From NCBI RefSeq assembly GCF_001896955.1, contig NZ_MKRN01000203.1, positions 1 to 54,100 on the forward strand: a stretch of 54,100 nucleotides of DNA, read 5' to 3'. Source of the DNA: Nitrobacter sp. 62-13. Its GTDB lineage: Bacteria; Pseudomonadota; Alphaproteobacteria; Rhizobiales; Xanthobacteraceae. The position numbers and the translations under genes were made by a program. Under the pieces are notes generated by a model. That model did not search any database, was not told where the DNA came from, and worked only from the letters and a program-made list of their open reading frames with translations. Shown piece by piece: positions 1 through 7,762 of this stretch (its first letter is position 1; each line of letters opens with the position of its first letter).

Positions 1-31
1 CCAAGGTCAGGACAACTTTGCGCATAGTCAT
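1..31 (-). CDS. 5' end of an unidentified gene (partial)
   Basis: On the minus strand an AAAGGAG Shine-Dalgarno sequence (positions 44-38) lies six bases before an ATG at 31. The ten codons before the window edge read MTMRKVVLTL. A basic residue pair followed by a hydrophobic run is what the start of a signal peptide looks like, so an exported product is likely. A second in-frame ATG lies at 25. Too little is present to name the gene. It is divergent from the PRC-barrel gene at 169. Confidence 0.5.
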   Translation of the reverse strand, partial: MTMRKVVLTL

Positions 32-168
32 TCGATACTCCTTTTGAATGGGATGCCCTGCGAACAACTCCGCGCTGCGCTGCTCCGTTCCGAATGAAAG
101 CGTCACTGGAACCTGTGAACCAATCTCATCTGCAAACGTTGGCATCCCTTCTAGCGAAGGAGAAACTG

Positions 169-528
169 ATGGCTGTCGAAGCAAATACTGGAAACCTGAT
201 CTCCAGCGACAAAGAGTCGGGGAAAGCCATCTATGGTGCCGAAGACAAGAAGATAGGTTCCATAGAACACGTCATGATCGACAAGAGCACCGGAGAGATT
301 GCTTACGCCGTTCTGAGCTTCGGTGGGTTCATGGGAATTGGCAACGATCACTACCCGGTGCCGTGGAAAGTGCTCAGATATGACTCCGAGCTTGGCGGCT
401 ACCGCAGCGACATAAGCGGAAATCGGCTGAAGGGCGCACCGAAGCACGGCTCCGAGTTGTATGACTGGTCAGCCCGACGCGCAGAGCTGGACGACTACTA
501 CAACGATGTCGTGATACGTCCAGGCTAG
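169..528 (+). CDS. PRC-barrel domain protein
   Basis: A small soluble protein of 119 residues. The segment with GKAIYGAEDKKIGSIEHVMI, followed by the strand-rich stretch GEIAYAVLSFGGFMGIG, is the PRC-barrel fold (photoreaction-centre H subunit / RimM-type barrel), and the conserved YPVPWKVL strand follows. Such stand-alone PRC-barrel proteins are common in rhizobia, and their ligands are mostly unknown. The ATG at 169 is chosen because AAGGAG at 157-162 precedes it by six bases; the open frame extends upstream to 94 without a comparable site. The neighbours are a divergent exported-protein start and a 50-residue membrane peptide. The fold call is firm; the role is unknown and possibly stress-related. 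Confidence 0.85.
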   Translation: MAVEANTGNLISSDKESGKAIYGAEDKKIGSIEHVMIDKSTGEIAYAVLSFGGFMGIGNDHYPVPWKVLRYDSELGGYRSDISGNRLKGAPKHGSELYDWSARRAELDDYYNDVVIRPG

Positions 529-611
529 ATCGCTTTGGATGAGATGCAGATGGACGGGCCAAGATTGTGGCCATTCCACTTTATGTCAGCAAGTCATGCT
601 AAGGAGGGATT

Positions 612-764
612 ATGGCAAAGATTGAAGACGGACATATCGTCGAGACTGCAAGAGAAGCGCGAGGAGCAGAACGCGGACCCACGGTACGTAACGTGTTGGT
701 CGCCGGAACTGGACTGGTCGTAGCTGCCTTCGTGATTGTTTACCTCGTGTACTTCGGAGCCTGA
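612..764 (+). CDS. 50-residue single-pass membrane peptide
   Basis: A short gene with a very strong ribosome site (AAGGAGGG at 601-608, three bases before the ATG). The product has a charged 26-residue N-terminal part rich in Glu and Arg (TAREARGAERG) and one hydrophobic helix at about residues 28-48, with VLVAGTGLVVAAF followed by VIVYLVYFG. It ends in TGA at 762-764 and is followed after 31 bases by a canonical terminator. The strong start site, TM helix and terminator together support a real small gene. I do not recognise the family. Its position after the PRC-barrel gene may mean joint expression. Confidence 0.7.
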   Translation: MAKIEDGHIVETAREARGAERGPTVRNVLVAGTGLVVAAFVIVYLVYFGA

Positions 765-795
765 GTCCAAACAGGGCTCCTCTCAACGTCAATTG

Positions 796-822
796 ACCCG
801 CCGGAATATCCGGCGGGTTTTT
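796..822 (+). terminator. Rho-independent terminator of the 50-residue membrane peptide gene
   Basis: A perfect 10-bp GC-rich stem, ACCCGCCGGA (796-805) paired with TCCGGCGGGT (809-818), with a three-base ATA loop and a run of T at 818-822. It closes the plus-strand unit that converges on the minus-strand gene ending at 884. Confidence 0.9.
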
Positions 823-883
823 CTTGCGACCTGGGTATTTTCCGTGCGCAAACGTCGCGGATGCGTGCGGCAGGAGCCTGACG

Positions 884-1672
884 TTATTTCCCGCCCTTAA
901 GCACTTTGCGAACCGCATCGAAGGTTCGCTGTTCGTCTGGCTCTACCTGCTCGAACCAATGGCCGGGAGGATATTTGGCGATACGGCGAGCAAAAAACGA
1001 AGCGGGCTGCCATTCATCACGATTCATCTTTGTAAAAATAATGACGCCGCTATGCGTGAAGTACGACGGACCTGTAATGTCGCAATTCACCGAAAGCTGT
1101 AGCCGCCAAAGATCATCCTTCGCCATCTTTTCCGGCAGAACGACGTAGTCAAGCGAGACAGGGTTGCCGATCGTGCAACGTCCTTTCTTCAAAAGATCGC
1201 CCAGTCCACCCTGTGCGGTAGCGACAAAGTCGTAGTTGGACGCATCGTGCAGGAAGGCCACGTTGGGCTGCGGATATCCGTCCGCGATCTCGCGGGCAAT
1301 AAGCGACAGCGCAAAGGGTCGCCAGCCGAGTTCCATCGTCCTCACTCGGGCCGGCCCGAGTGACACCACACCATCGGCCGAAACGTCCCATGTAATTTCG
1401 TGTTCGTCGTCACGCGTGTCGCTTGGACTTCTGGCCCAGGAAAGGGACGCGAAATCGTCGGAACCATGCTTCTGTTCGCTGTCCCACTCTCTCGGGACGA
1501 AGTGGGCGACCTCGGAAACACGGGACAGTATCTCATCGATCGTCGCTCCGTCCTGGGCCCGCCAGGTCGTCTTGATGCGTTTTATAAAGGCGTCTTCTTC
1601 GGCATGCCCATAACCGAAAATTGCGCTTGCGATTACCAACGTAGCAAAGAGCAACGGCCAGCGATGAGTCAT
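884..1672 (-). CDS. Exported hypothetical protein
   Basis: A 262-residue protein from the ATG at 1672. The N-terminus MTHRWPLLFATLVIASAIFG plus GYGHAEE is a typical Sec signal peptide, with cleavage likely after GHA. The mature part is polar and mixed alpha/beta, with a Trp-rich C-terminal segment (DEWQPASFF, PPGHWFEQV). No catalytic motif or known domain could be recognised. An in-frame ATG six codons upstream (1690) is a possible alternative start. It is convergent with the 50-residue membrane peptide gene and stands alone as a transcription unit. The role is unknown. Confidence 0.7.
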   Translation of the reverse strand: MTHRWPLLFATLVIASAIFGYGHAEEDAFIKRIKTTWRAQDGATIDEILSRVSEVAHFVPREWDSEQKHGSDDFASLSWARSPSDTRDDEHEITWDVSADGVVSLGPARVRTMELGWRPFALSLIAREIADGYPQPNVAFLHDASNYDFVATAQGGLGDLLKKGRCTIGNPVSLDYVVLPEKMAKDDLWRLQLSVNCDITGPSYFTHSGVIIFTKMNRDEWQPASFFARRIAKYPPGHWFEQVEPDEQRTFDAVRKVLKGGK

Positions 1673-1813
1673 ACGGACTGTCCCAATCAATTTGCATCAT
1701 CCAAACATACGGGTGTCTTCTTACCCCTGTACAAATAGTCGCAGAGCGGTCATAGTCGACAACTGGCCCGAAGGGAGCGAAGTCAACAAGACAACACAAG
1801 AGGGAGGCACGTG

Positions 1814-2326
1814 ATGGACGAACACAACCACTCTAGTCGGTTGATCGGTGGCATTGTCATTCTCGCCGCGGTGTTTTTCGGCAGCGTGGGCTTGGTATGG
1901 AGTTCCGGCGCCCCGCTTCCGTCGAAAGCGATGGCAGAAGCTCCGCCGAAACCGAAAGCGGCAGTCGCCTCCGAAGCTGAGGTCGCCGGACTTGACAAGC
2001 GAATGGCCGCGCTCGAAGCCAAGGTGCAAGCTCCTGCCCCAGCCGTAGATACTTCGCAAATCGAGGCGCAGATCAAGGGACTGGAATCGCGGCTCGCCGC
2101 CATGCACACGCAACTGGGCACGTTCAAGGCGTCCGATTTCGACGCGCTCAGGACCAAGCTAGACAATGCCGGGACCACTCCGAAGTCTGTCAAGACGACC
2201 ATCGAGTCGCTCCAGACGGATGTAGGAAACCTGCGGACACGCTTCGATCAGCTTTCGCAACAGGTCGCGTCCGAGACAGCATCGGAGAGCAAATCAAGCT
2301 CGCATAAATCGCATTCAAAGAGATAG
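1814..2326 (+). CDS. Membrane-anchored coiled-coil protein of unknown function
   Basis: A 170-residue protein. A hydrophobic helix at about residues 11-31 (LIGGIVILAAVFFGSVGLVW) anchors it. It is followed by a Pro/Ala/Lys linker (PPKPKAAVA), then by heptad-like stretches with KRMAALEAKV, EAQIKGLESRLAAMHTQLG and LRTRFDQLSQQVA that predict coiled coil. It ends in a Ser/Lys/His-rich tail (SSSHKSHSKR). The ATG at 1814 is preferred over the overlapping GTG at 1811 because GGAGG at 1803-1807 is spaced six bases from it. The architecture suggests an inner-membrane protein with a periplasmic coiled coil; no family is recognised. Confidence 0.7.
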   Translation: MDEHNHSSRLIGGIVILAAVFFGSVGLVWSSGAPLPSKAMAEAPPKPKAAVASEAEVAGLDKRMAALEAKVQAPAPAVDTSQIEAQIKGLESRLAAMHTQLGTFKASDFDALRTKLDNAGTTPKSVKTTIESLQTDVGNLRTRFDQLSQQVASETASESKSSSHKSHSKR

Positions 2327-2394
2327 TGCAGTCATCTTCGCCGCGAAGTCACGGCCCGTCAGAGCGATTCCAAATTGAAATGGATCGCGAGCCT

Positions 2395-2423
2395 CCCCGC
2401 TTCTGATTTCATCAGAAGCGGGG
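2395..2423 (+). terminator. Strong hairpin terminator after the coiled-coil protein gene
   Basis: A perfect 12-bp stem, CCCCGCTTCTGA (2395-2406) with TCAGAAGCGGGG (2412-2423), and a TTTCA loop. The downstream flank is T-rich but interrupted (ATTTTATTTG at 2431-2440). It most likely ends transcription of the gene stopping at 2326. Confidence 0.75.
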
Positions 2424-2604
2424 CTCAATGATTTTATTTGCGTTTTGAGGATGAGGTCGGCCTATCCGGGGGATCCGCTCGAGGACATGCGTCCCTCAGA
2501 AACAGGCGTCCCTCAGAAAAACGGCTGCACGACGAACCCGCCGCCGCTGACTGACGTCGCTGGGCCAATGCACTGGCATCGACCGGAAAACTGAGTTCCC
2601 GAGG

Positions 2605-2651
2605 TTGTCGGGACAATTGCCTTGCGCTATAAGTTTCCATATTAGGAAACT
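2605..2651 (+). promoter_or_regulatory. Promoter with overlapping palindromic operator of the GST-ArsR-SRPBCC operon
   Basis: A -35-like TTGTCG (2605-2610) and a -10-like TATAAG (2628-2633) are separated by exactly 17 bp. A perfect inverted repeat, AGTTTCC (2632-2638) and GGAAACT (2645-2651) around ATATTA, overlaps the -10 and the expected start site and ends 11 bases before the GST start codon. A dimeric repressor bound here would block transcription. The ArsR-type regulator encoded second in the operon is the obvious candidate; that assignment is inferred. Confidence 0.7.
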
Positions 2652-2662
2652 ATTGGCGCGCC

Positions 2663-3343
2663 ATGACGCTCACGCTCTACATGCACCCGCTGGCCTCGTT
2701 CTGCCACAAGGTGCTGATCGGACTATACGAAAACGGAACCGCTTTCGAGAGTCAGACAGTCGATTTCGCAGATTCTGGCTCGGCGGCCGCTCATCTCGAA
2801 CGATGGCCGGTGGGAAAGATCCCGGTCCTCCATGACAGTGTGACAGGGCGCATCGTCCCGGAGACCAGCATCATCATCGAGTACCTGCAGGCACACTACC
2901 CGGGACCTGTTCGGCTGCTGCCCAGCGATGCCGAGCAGCAATTACAGGTGCGTCTGTGGGATCGCTTTTTCGATCTCTATGTGAGTGTGCCGATGCAGAA
3001 GATCGTCACGGACAAAATCCGTCCGGCGAATGCAAGCGATCCTCTTGGTGTTGGCGAAGCGAGATCGACGCTCGACCAGGCCTACTCGATGATCGAAGAC
3101 CAAATTCGGGACAAGCACTGGACCACCGGCGACGACTTCACCATGGCGGACTGTTCGGCTTTGCCTGCACTCTTCTTCGCGTCCATCGTCCATCCGTTTT
3201 CCCGCGACCAGCGACATGTGGCCGCATATCTGGAGCGCCTGATGCAGCGTCCGTCAGCCAGCCGCGTGATCGCCGAAGCTCGGCCCTACTTTGCCCTGTT
3301 CCCCTTCCGGGACGCGATGCCGAAGCATTACCTTCAAACGTAG
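2663..3343 (+). CDS. Glutathione S-transferase family protein
   Basis: A cytosolic 226-residue protein of the usual GST length. The N-terminal thioredoxin-like domain (about 1-80) begins LTLYMHPLASFCHKV, the cis-proline region reads GKIPVLHD, and the glutathione-contact motif is PETSIIIEYL. The all-helical C-terminal domain contains the N-capping motif DFTMADCSALP. Known members conjugate or isomerise electrophiles with glutathione; the substrate cannot be read here. It is the first gene of an operon with an ArsR regulator two bases downstream and a SRPBCC protein third, so it is probably induced when a ligand releases the repressor. The ATG at 2663 is the first after the operator. Confidence 0.9.
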   Translation: MTLTLYMHPLASFCHKVLIGLYENGTAFESQTVDFADSGSAAAHLERWPVGKIPVLHDSVTGRIVPETSIIIEYLQAHYPGPVRLLPSDAEQQLQVRLWDRFFDLYVSVPMQKIVTDKIRPANASDPLGVGEARSTLDQAYSMIEDQIRDKHWTTGDDFTMADCSALPALFFASIVHPFSRDQRHVAAYLERLMQRPSASRVIAEARPYFALFPFRDAMPKHYLQT

Positions 3344-3345
3344 CG

Positions 3346-3690
3346 GTGACCGCTTTGCCCGCGGCCGGCTTCGATCGGGTATTCCACGCTCTCTCCGATC
3401 CATATCGAAGGGAGTTCGTCGAGCAGCTTGCCAAGGGCCCTGCTTCCGTGAAGGAACTGGCAGCGTCGGCCGATGTGGGCCTGCCCGCGGTTCTCAAGCA
3501 CCTGCGCGTCCTTGAGGAGGGCGGCATCGTGGTCTCCCAGAAAGTCGGACGGGTTCGGACTTATCGTATGCGACAGGACGCCTTTCACGCGATCAACGGT
3601 TGGATCGAACAGCGACATGCGGAGATGAACGCCGCCTTCGACCGATTATCGTCGTTGATGGCGGAAGTGCCCGAAGAAAAGGATCATTGA
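3346..3690 (+). CDS. ArsR-family winged-helix transcriptional regulator
   Basis: A 114-residue protein. The N-terminal helix FDRVFHALSDPYRREFVEQL and the recognition region SVKELAASADVGLPAVLKHL, followed by the wing VSQKVGRVRTYRM, are diagnostic for the ArsR/SmtB fold. The cysteine metal sites of classical ArsR proteins are absent, as is usual for members paired with SRPBCC proteins. The proposed start is a GTG at 3346, two bases after the GST stop, without a clear Shine-Dalgarno site, implying translational coupling; the open frame runs far upstream only as a shadow of the GST gene. It probably represses its own operon through the palindrome at 2632-2651. Confidence 0.85.
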   Translation: MTALPAAGFDRVFHALSDPYRREFVEQLAKGPASVKELAASADVGLPAVLKHLRVLEEGGIVVSQKVGRVRTYRMRQDAFHAINGWIEQRHAEMNAAFDRLSSLMAEVPEEKDH

Positions 3691-4172
3691 TGGGCGTCAG
3701 TGTGGATCATCGTACGTTCGTCATCACGCGCGATCTACCCGGTGGAACGGGGCACGCGTTCCGTTTCTGGTCGGATCACCGGTTGAAGCGGCTCTGGAGC
3801 GCCTGTCATCCCGATTGGCAAGTTACCGAAGACCATTTCGATTTCAGGATGGGCGGCAGCGAGCGGCTGATCTGGCGAACTCCCAGTGGTACAGAGCATG
3901 CGATGCTCGCCCACTACCTCGACATCTCACCCCGCCAGCGCATCGTCTACGCCTACGCGATGCGCTCGGGCGAAAGAAGCATCTCATCCTCCCTGGTGAC
4001 GGTCGAGTTTACGGGAGCGGCCGGCGGGACGATTATGACGTTCACAGAGCAGGCCGTTTTCAACGACGCCAGGGATGGCGACTTTCGCGAGAGCGGCACC
4101 GGCGTTGGATTCGAACGCCTCCGTGAGGTCATGGCCGCGTCGTTGATGCGCGGAGCAGCTTCGGCTGAGTGA
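3690..4172 (+). CDS. SRPBCC (AHSA1-type START-like) domain protein
   Basis: A 160-residue protein with the START-like ligand-binding fold. The N-terminus VDHRTFVITRDLPGGTGHAF, the R-x-W-SACHPDW segment, FRMGGSERLIW, and the C-terminal GGTIMTFTEQAVF followed by a long helix match the activator-of-Hsp90 ATPase-1-like family. The ATG overlaps the TGA of the regulator gene (ATGA-type overlap at 3688-3692), showing a coupled operon. ArsR-SRPBCC pairs are widespread; the SRPBCC member is thought to bind small hydrophobic ligands, and its partnership with a GST here suggests handling of an electrophile or xenobiotic. The substrate is unknown. Confidence 0.88.
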   Translation: MGVSVDHRTFVITRDLPGGTGHAFRFWSDHRLKRLWSACHPDWQVTEDHFDFRMGGSERLIWRTPSGTEHAMLAHYLDISPRQRIVYAYAMRSGERSISSSLVTVEFTGAAGGTIMTFTEQAVFNDARDGDFRESGTGVGFERLREVMAASLMRGAASAE

Positions 4173-4483
4173 TCCCATGCCCTGTTAAGGGAAACGAGCG
4201 AAATTTTCAGCGCAAGTCACGCATGGTCCGGAAGTTGATCGCGACGAGCCGCCTTCGCCATGAGAGGACCTTCCCTCGTCGTCAGTACACGATCCCATCG
4301 GCGCACCGTGAAGTAAAGGTTAAGAAGAATATCCTGTCTCCGAGGTTCGCTGCACCGGCGTGATGCGTCGCACCTTGTCGCTATCTCAAAGTTCCTCATG
4401 CGCTGTCGCATTGACGCGCTCACGCCCTCTTTGACATAATGGCGCCGGGACAAGACAAAATGCCGGGTTAAGAGCGGAACACC
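4173..4483. other. Intergenic region without a supported gene
   Basis: About 311 bases. Short open frames exist on both strands but lack start sites and recognisable protein sequence. A TTGACA at 4431-4436 resembles a -35 box for the downstream gene, but no convincing -10 follows at the proper distance. Nothing else is seen. Confidence 0.5.
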
Positions 4484-4834
4484 ATGAAAAATGGGCTGTA
4501 TTCGGTTCATGTCGCCTTGCTTGACGGGCGTGTGGGCAAAGGCAGCGGAGTCGTGATGTTTCGCGACGGCAAGATCCTCGGCGGCGATGCCTATCTGTTC
4601 TATACCGGCAGTTATTTCACAAAAAGCGACGGTACGTTCAGGGGCGAGGTTCTGGTCCAGTGCCACACGCCGAGCCCTGACGGAAACCTGCTGTTCAGCA
4701 GCACTGAACCCGTGGGCGTCGGCGTGACCGGCACATTCACCGATACGACCGGCACGATGAACGGCACGGCTCTGGTCGGAAAGGCCAGCCAGATTTTTCA
4801 GGCGACGCTGCGCAAATTGGCCGATACGGACTGA
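4484..4834 (+). CDS. GrlR-like small protein
   Basis: A 116-residue cytosolic protein. The start MKNGLYSVHVALLDGRVGKG, then GVVMFRDGKILGGD with YTGSY, and the later strand GVGVTGTFT with GKASQIF resemble the GrlR fold, known from the enterobacterial type III secretion repressor that sequesters GrlA. In rhizobia such proteins occur as orphans away from type III systems and their function is not established; they may be general small beta-barrel ligand binders. No GrlA-like partner is visible nearby. It stands alone, convergent with the sensor kinase on the opposite strand. The family assignment is moderate. Confidence 0.65.
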   Translation: MKNGLYSVHVALLDGRVGKGSGVVMFRDGKILGGDAYLFYTGSYFTKSDGTFRGEVLVQCHTPSPDGNLLFSSTEPVGVGVTGTFTDTTGTMNGTALVGKASQIFQATLRKLADTD

Positions 4835-4931
4835 CGCTCCGACGCTCGCGATTTTGAGGCCAAAGTCCATCGCACGCACCTTCGCTGCGCATTTGCCGCG
4901 AACAACGCTGGGTATACGCAAGTCCGGGCTG

Positions 4932-7613
4932 CTACTCCGCTGCCAGCTCCATCGGAGCGATGCGTGGCAAAACGATGCGAATCCGCGTGCCCTCTCCGGA
5001 TCCCGAGTCGAGATCGAGGCGCCCGCCGAGACGGTTCGTCACGATGTTGTAAACGATATGCAAGCCGAGACCGGTGCCACCCTGATCGCGCCGCGTGGTA
5101 AAGAACGGGTCGAAAGCCTTGCGCCGGACATCGGGACTCATGCCGCATCCGTTATCGGAAAACAGGATCTCGACATTGTCCTGGTTGACTTCCCGTACGT
5201 TGATATCAACCGCGCCGCCCTCGCCGTCCGGAAACGCATGCGCCAACGAGTTGAGAAACAGATTGGTGAGCACCTGCCCGTAAGGGCCGGGATAGCTGTT
5301 CATCATAAGATTGGGTTCGCAATCGACGGTCAGCGTCACGTTTTGTTTGCGCAGGCCCGGACGCAGACTCATGACGACCTGCTCGGTGAGTTCGCCGAGG
5401 TCGAAAATCCGCTTGTCCGAATAATTACGATCGGCGGCAACCTGCTTGAACGATTGAACCAGTTCGGCCGCGCGATTGAGATTGGCGACAAGCTGCGAGG
5501 CCGCATCGCGATTGGTCGCGACAAAATCGTTCAGGCTCGAGCGCCGCAGCTCGCCGCGTTCGACTTCCTCGGCGAACACCGCGATCTTGCGCTCCAGGGA
5601 CGACGCTACTGTCAGGCTGATGCCGACAGGATTGTTGACTTCGTGAGCGACGCCCGCCACGAGACGGCCGAGCGCCGCGAGTTTCTCCGCCTCGATCAAC
5701 GAGTTCTGGGTCTCGCGCAGGTTGCGCAGCGCCGCTTCGGCCGCATCCTTGGCCTGCCGCATTTCCTGCTCGTTGCGCTTGCGGTCGGCGATGTCGAGCG
5801 CGACCGTGACGATGTTCTCGATACGACCATCGGCACCACGGATCGGCAGCTTGTTGACCAGCCATTGTCGCATCGCGCCCGACGAATCCTCGTATTCCTC
5901 TTCGTAGAAGCCAAGCTCCTTGCCGCTCTCAAGAACACGCTTGTCGTTTTCGTCGGTCTTGGCAGCTCCGTAACGCGACATCAGATCGCTCGTCGTTCGG
6001 CCGATCGCATCTGCGGGCTCGATCCCGAAGATGCCTGCCATGTAACGGTTCATCAGCACATAACGCAGGTCGGCGTTCTTGACGTTGATCACCGCCGGCA
6101 CGGTGTCGACGACGAGTTGCAGCACGCGCCGTCCTTCCGCGATCGCCTCCTCGGCCCGCCGCTGGTCAGTAATGTCGCGAACCACGCCTTCATAGCGAAC
6201 GATAAGACCGTTCTCATCGCGCACGGCGGTCGCGCTGTCGGAAAGCCAGAGAATGCTGCCGTCGCGGTGACGGACCTGATACTCGAACTCGCGAACCGTC
6301 CCCTCGCGTTCCATCCGCAACTGGTATTCAACGCGCGCCTTCGGGTCGATATAGATCGTCTGCGCGATATCGCCGATATCGCGGATCAGATCTTCTGACG
6401 TGTCATAGCCCATGATCCGCGCCAACGCCGGATTGGCGTCAAGCAATTGACCGGCCGGCGTCGTGACATAGATGCCATCGACCGATCCTTCGAACAGCTT
6501 GCGGTAGCTCTCCTCGGCGAGCCGCTGCTCGGAGAGCGCGCGAACGGCAGCTTCCCGCGCCGAGTCGGCTTCAGCAAGCGTCCGGCGAAACACTTCGGCG
6601 GCGCGCGCGATATCGCCGATCTCGTTATCGACGTGCGTTGCGGGAATCGAGGTTTCCTTTTCGCCGCCCGCCACTCTCCGGATCGCTCGCGCGATGGCCT
6701 TCAAGGGCCGGATCGTGCGCCGCACCACGAACATGGCGGCAAGCAAGCCGATTATGATTCCCGCACTGCCGAAAACGATGCTCTGCCATTTGGTTTCGGC
6801 TAGCGTCCGCGCGAAATCGCGCGACAGCACCTGCTCGCGCTGCGCGCTGAGTTCGCGCAACAATTTGGTGACCCGGCCGATCAGCCTGCCTTCGGTGCCC
6901 AACACATCCCGGTCGATATCAGCGATCTGACGCTCCCGCAGGGATATTGCGATAACGGCGTCGGCATAGGCCTCGACGGCATCACGTACCGCAGGTGTGC
7001 CGATCCGGATGGCGCGCATCTTTTCCGCCGATTGCTCTGCAGCAGCGGGGTCATGCCCGAGCAGGGCTGCGGCGACATCGCTCTGGGCCCGAAACAACGT
7101 TTTTGAGGCCAACTGATCGGCAGCCTGCTCGGTTACGGCTTCGAGCTTCTCGCGAAGCCGGGGGAGAGTTTCGATCAACTGCGCGCGGCTTGCGATCAGG
7201 TCACTCACCCGGGCGATACCGCTACGGTAAGCTTCCAACCGTGTCGTAACGCCGTCGATCATCTCCTGCTGTTCCGGCGCAAGCTCGATGCGGGTCTTCT
7301 TGAGCACCTCATTGAGCGATGATGCGGCTCCCCACACCTGGCCGGACTGCGCGCCGGGATCGGTGACGTAGTCTCGCGCTGCAAGACGAAGCTCGTTCAT
7401 GCGGCGATCGATTTCCTCGGCAAGGTCGCCGACCTTGTCCAGCCGCTGCAACTCGGCGAAGGTATTATCGAGATGACGGGTCGCGACAACATTGGCCACG
7501 CTGGTTATCGCGATGATCGACAGCACCAGCAAAAATCCGCCGAAGGTAATCTGACCGATCGACAGCGATGACGATCGCATCCGCTGAACAAGTGCTCCGA
7601 ACCTGGATTGCAT
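4932..7613 (-). CDS. Multi-PAS membrane sensor histidine kinase
   Basis: An 893-residue inner-membrane kinase. TM1 lies at about residues 20-42 and TM2 at about 280-298, enclosing a long helical periplasmic sensor domain. A HAMP segment follows (PLKAIARAIRRVAGGE onward), then PAS 1 (about 368-485, YRKLFEGSVDGIYV) and PAS 2 (about 495-610) with PAC ends, a short coiled coil, and the dimerisation helix with the phospho-acceptor in VAHEVNNPVG (His657). The ATPase domain carries NLFLNSLAHAF (N box), DNGCGMS (Asp820) and GGTGLGL (about 845-851). No receiver domain and no adjacent response regulator are present, so it is an orphan kinase. The signal is unknown. Confidence 0.93.
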   Translation of the reverse strand: MQSRFGALVQRMRSSSLSIGQITFGGFLLVLSIIAITSVANVVATRHLDNTFAELQRLDKVGDLAEEIDRRMNELRLAARDYVTDPGAQSGQVWGAASSLNEVLKKTRIELAPEQQEMIDGVTTRLEAYRSGIARVSDLIASRAQLIETLPRLREKLEAVTEQAADQLASKTLFRAQSDVAAALLGHDPAAAEQSAEKMRAIRIGTPAVRDAVEAYADAVIAISLRERQIADIDRDVLGTEGRLIGRVTKLLRELSAQREQVLSRDFARTLAETKWQSIVFGSAGIIIGLLAAMFVVRRTIRPLKAIARAIRRVAGGEKETSIPATHVDNEIGDIARAAEVFRRTLAEADSAREAAVRALSEQRLAEESYRKLFEGSVDGIYVTTPAGQLLDANPALARIMGYDTSEDLIRDIGDIAQTIYIDPKARVEYQLRMEREGTVREFEYQVRHRDGSILWLSDSATAVRDENGLIVRYEGVVRDITDQRRAEEAIAEGRRVLQLVVDTVPAVINVKNADLRYVLMNRYMAGIFGIEPADAIGRTTSDLMSRYGAAKTDENDKRVLESGKELGFYEEEYEDSSGAMRQWLVNKLPIRGADGRIENIVTVALDIADRKRNEQEMRQAKDAAEAALRNLRETQNSLIEAEKLAALGRLVAGVAHEVNNPVGISLTVASSLERKIAVFAEEVERGELRRSSLNDFVATNRDAASQLVANLNRAAELVQSFKQVAADRNYSDKRIFDLGELTEQVVMSLRPGLRKQNVTLTVDCEPNLMMNSYPGPYGQVLTNLFLNSLAHAFPDGEGGAVDINVREVNQDNVEILFSDNGCGMSPDVRRKAFDPFFTTRRDQGGTGLGLHIVYNIVTNRLGGRLDLDSGSGEGTRIRIVLPRIAPMELAAE

Positions 7614-7762
7614 GGCGCTTTGGACCGCCCTCCCGACGGTTCAATATAGGCCGGATTGCCGCTGCGGGAAACATCGAGTCGTTGTTAACCCGGCGGGGCA
7701 ACCGCCACGTTAATATTTGGGAGAACCGGCGCGCGTCCTTGGAGAGCTACGCCGCCGTCGTC

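Noticed and set aside
2956-3345. An N-terminal extension that would make the ArsR-type regulator 244 residues
   Set aside because: The extra part overlaps the GST gene in another frame and reads as Arg/Ser/His-rich shadow; the regulator domain begins at the GTG at 3346.
4217-4921. A 234-codon minus-strand frame over the GrlR-like gene
   Set aside because: It is antisense to the better-supported plus-strand gene at 4484 and has no family motif.
4854-6398. A 514-codon open frame opposite the PAS sensor kinase
   Set aside because: The kinase on the other strand has clear domains; this frame has none and begins within its 3' flank.
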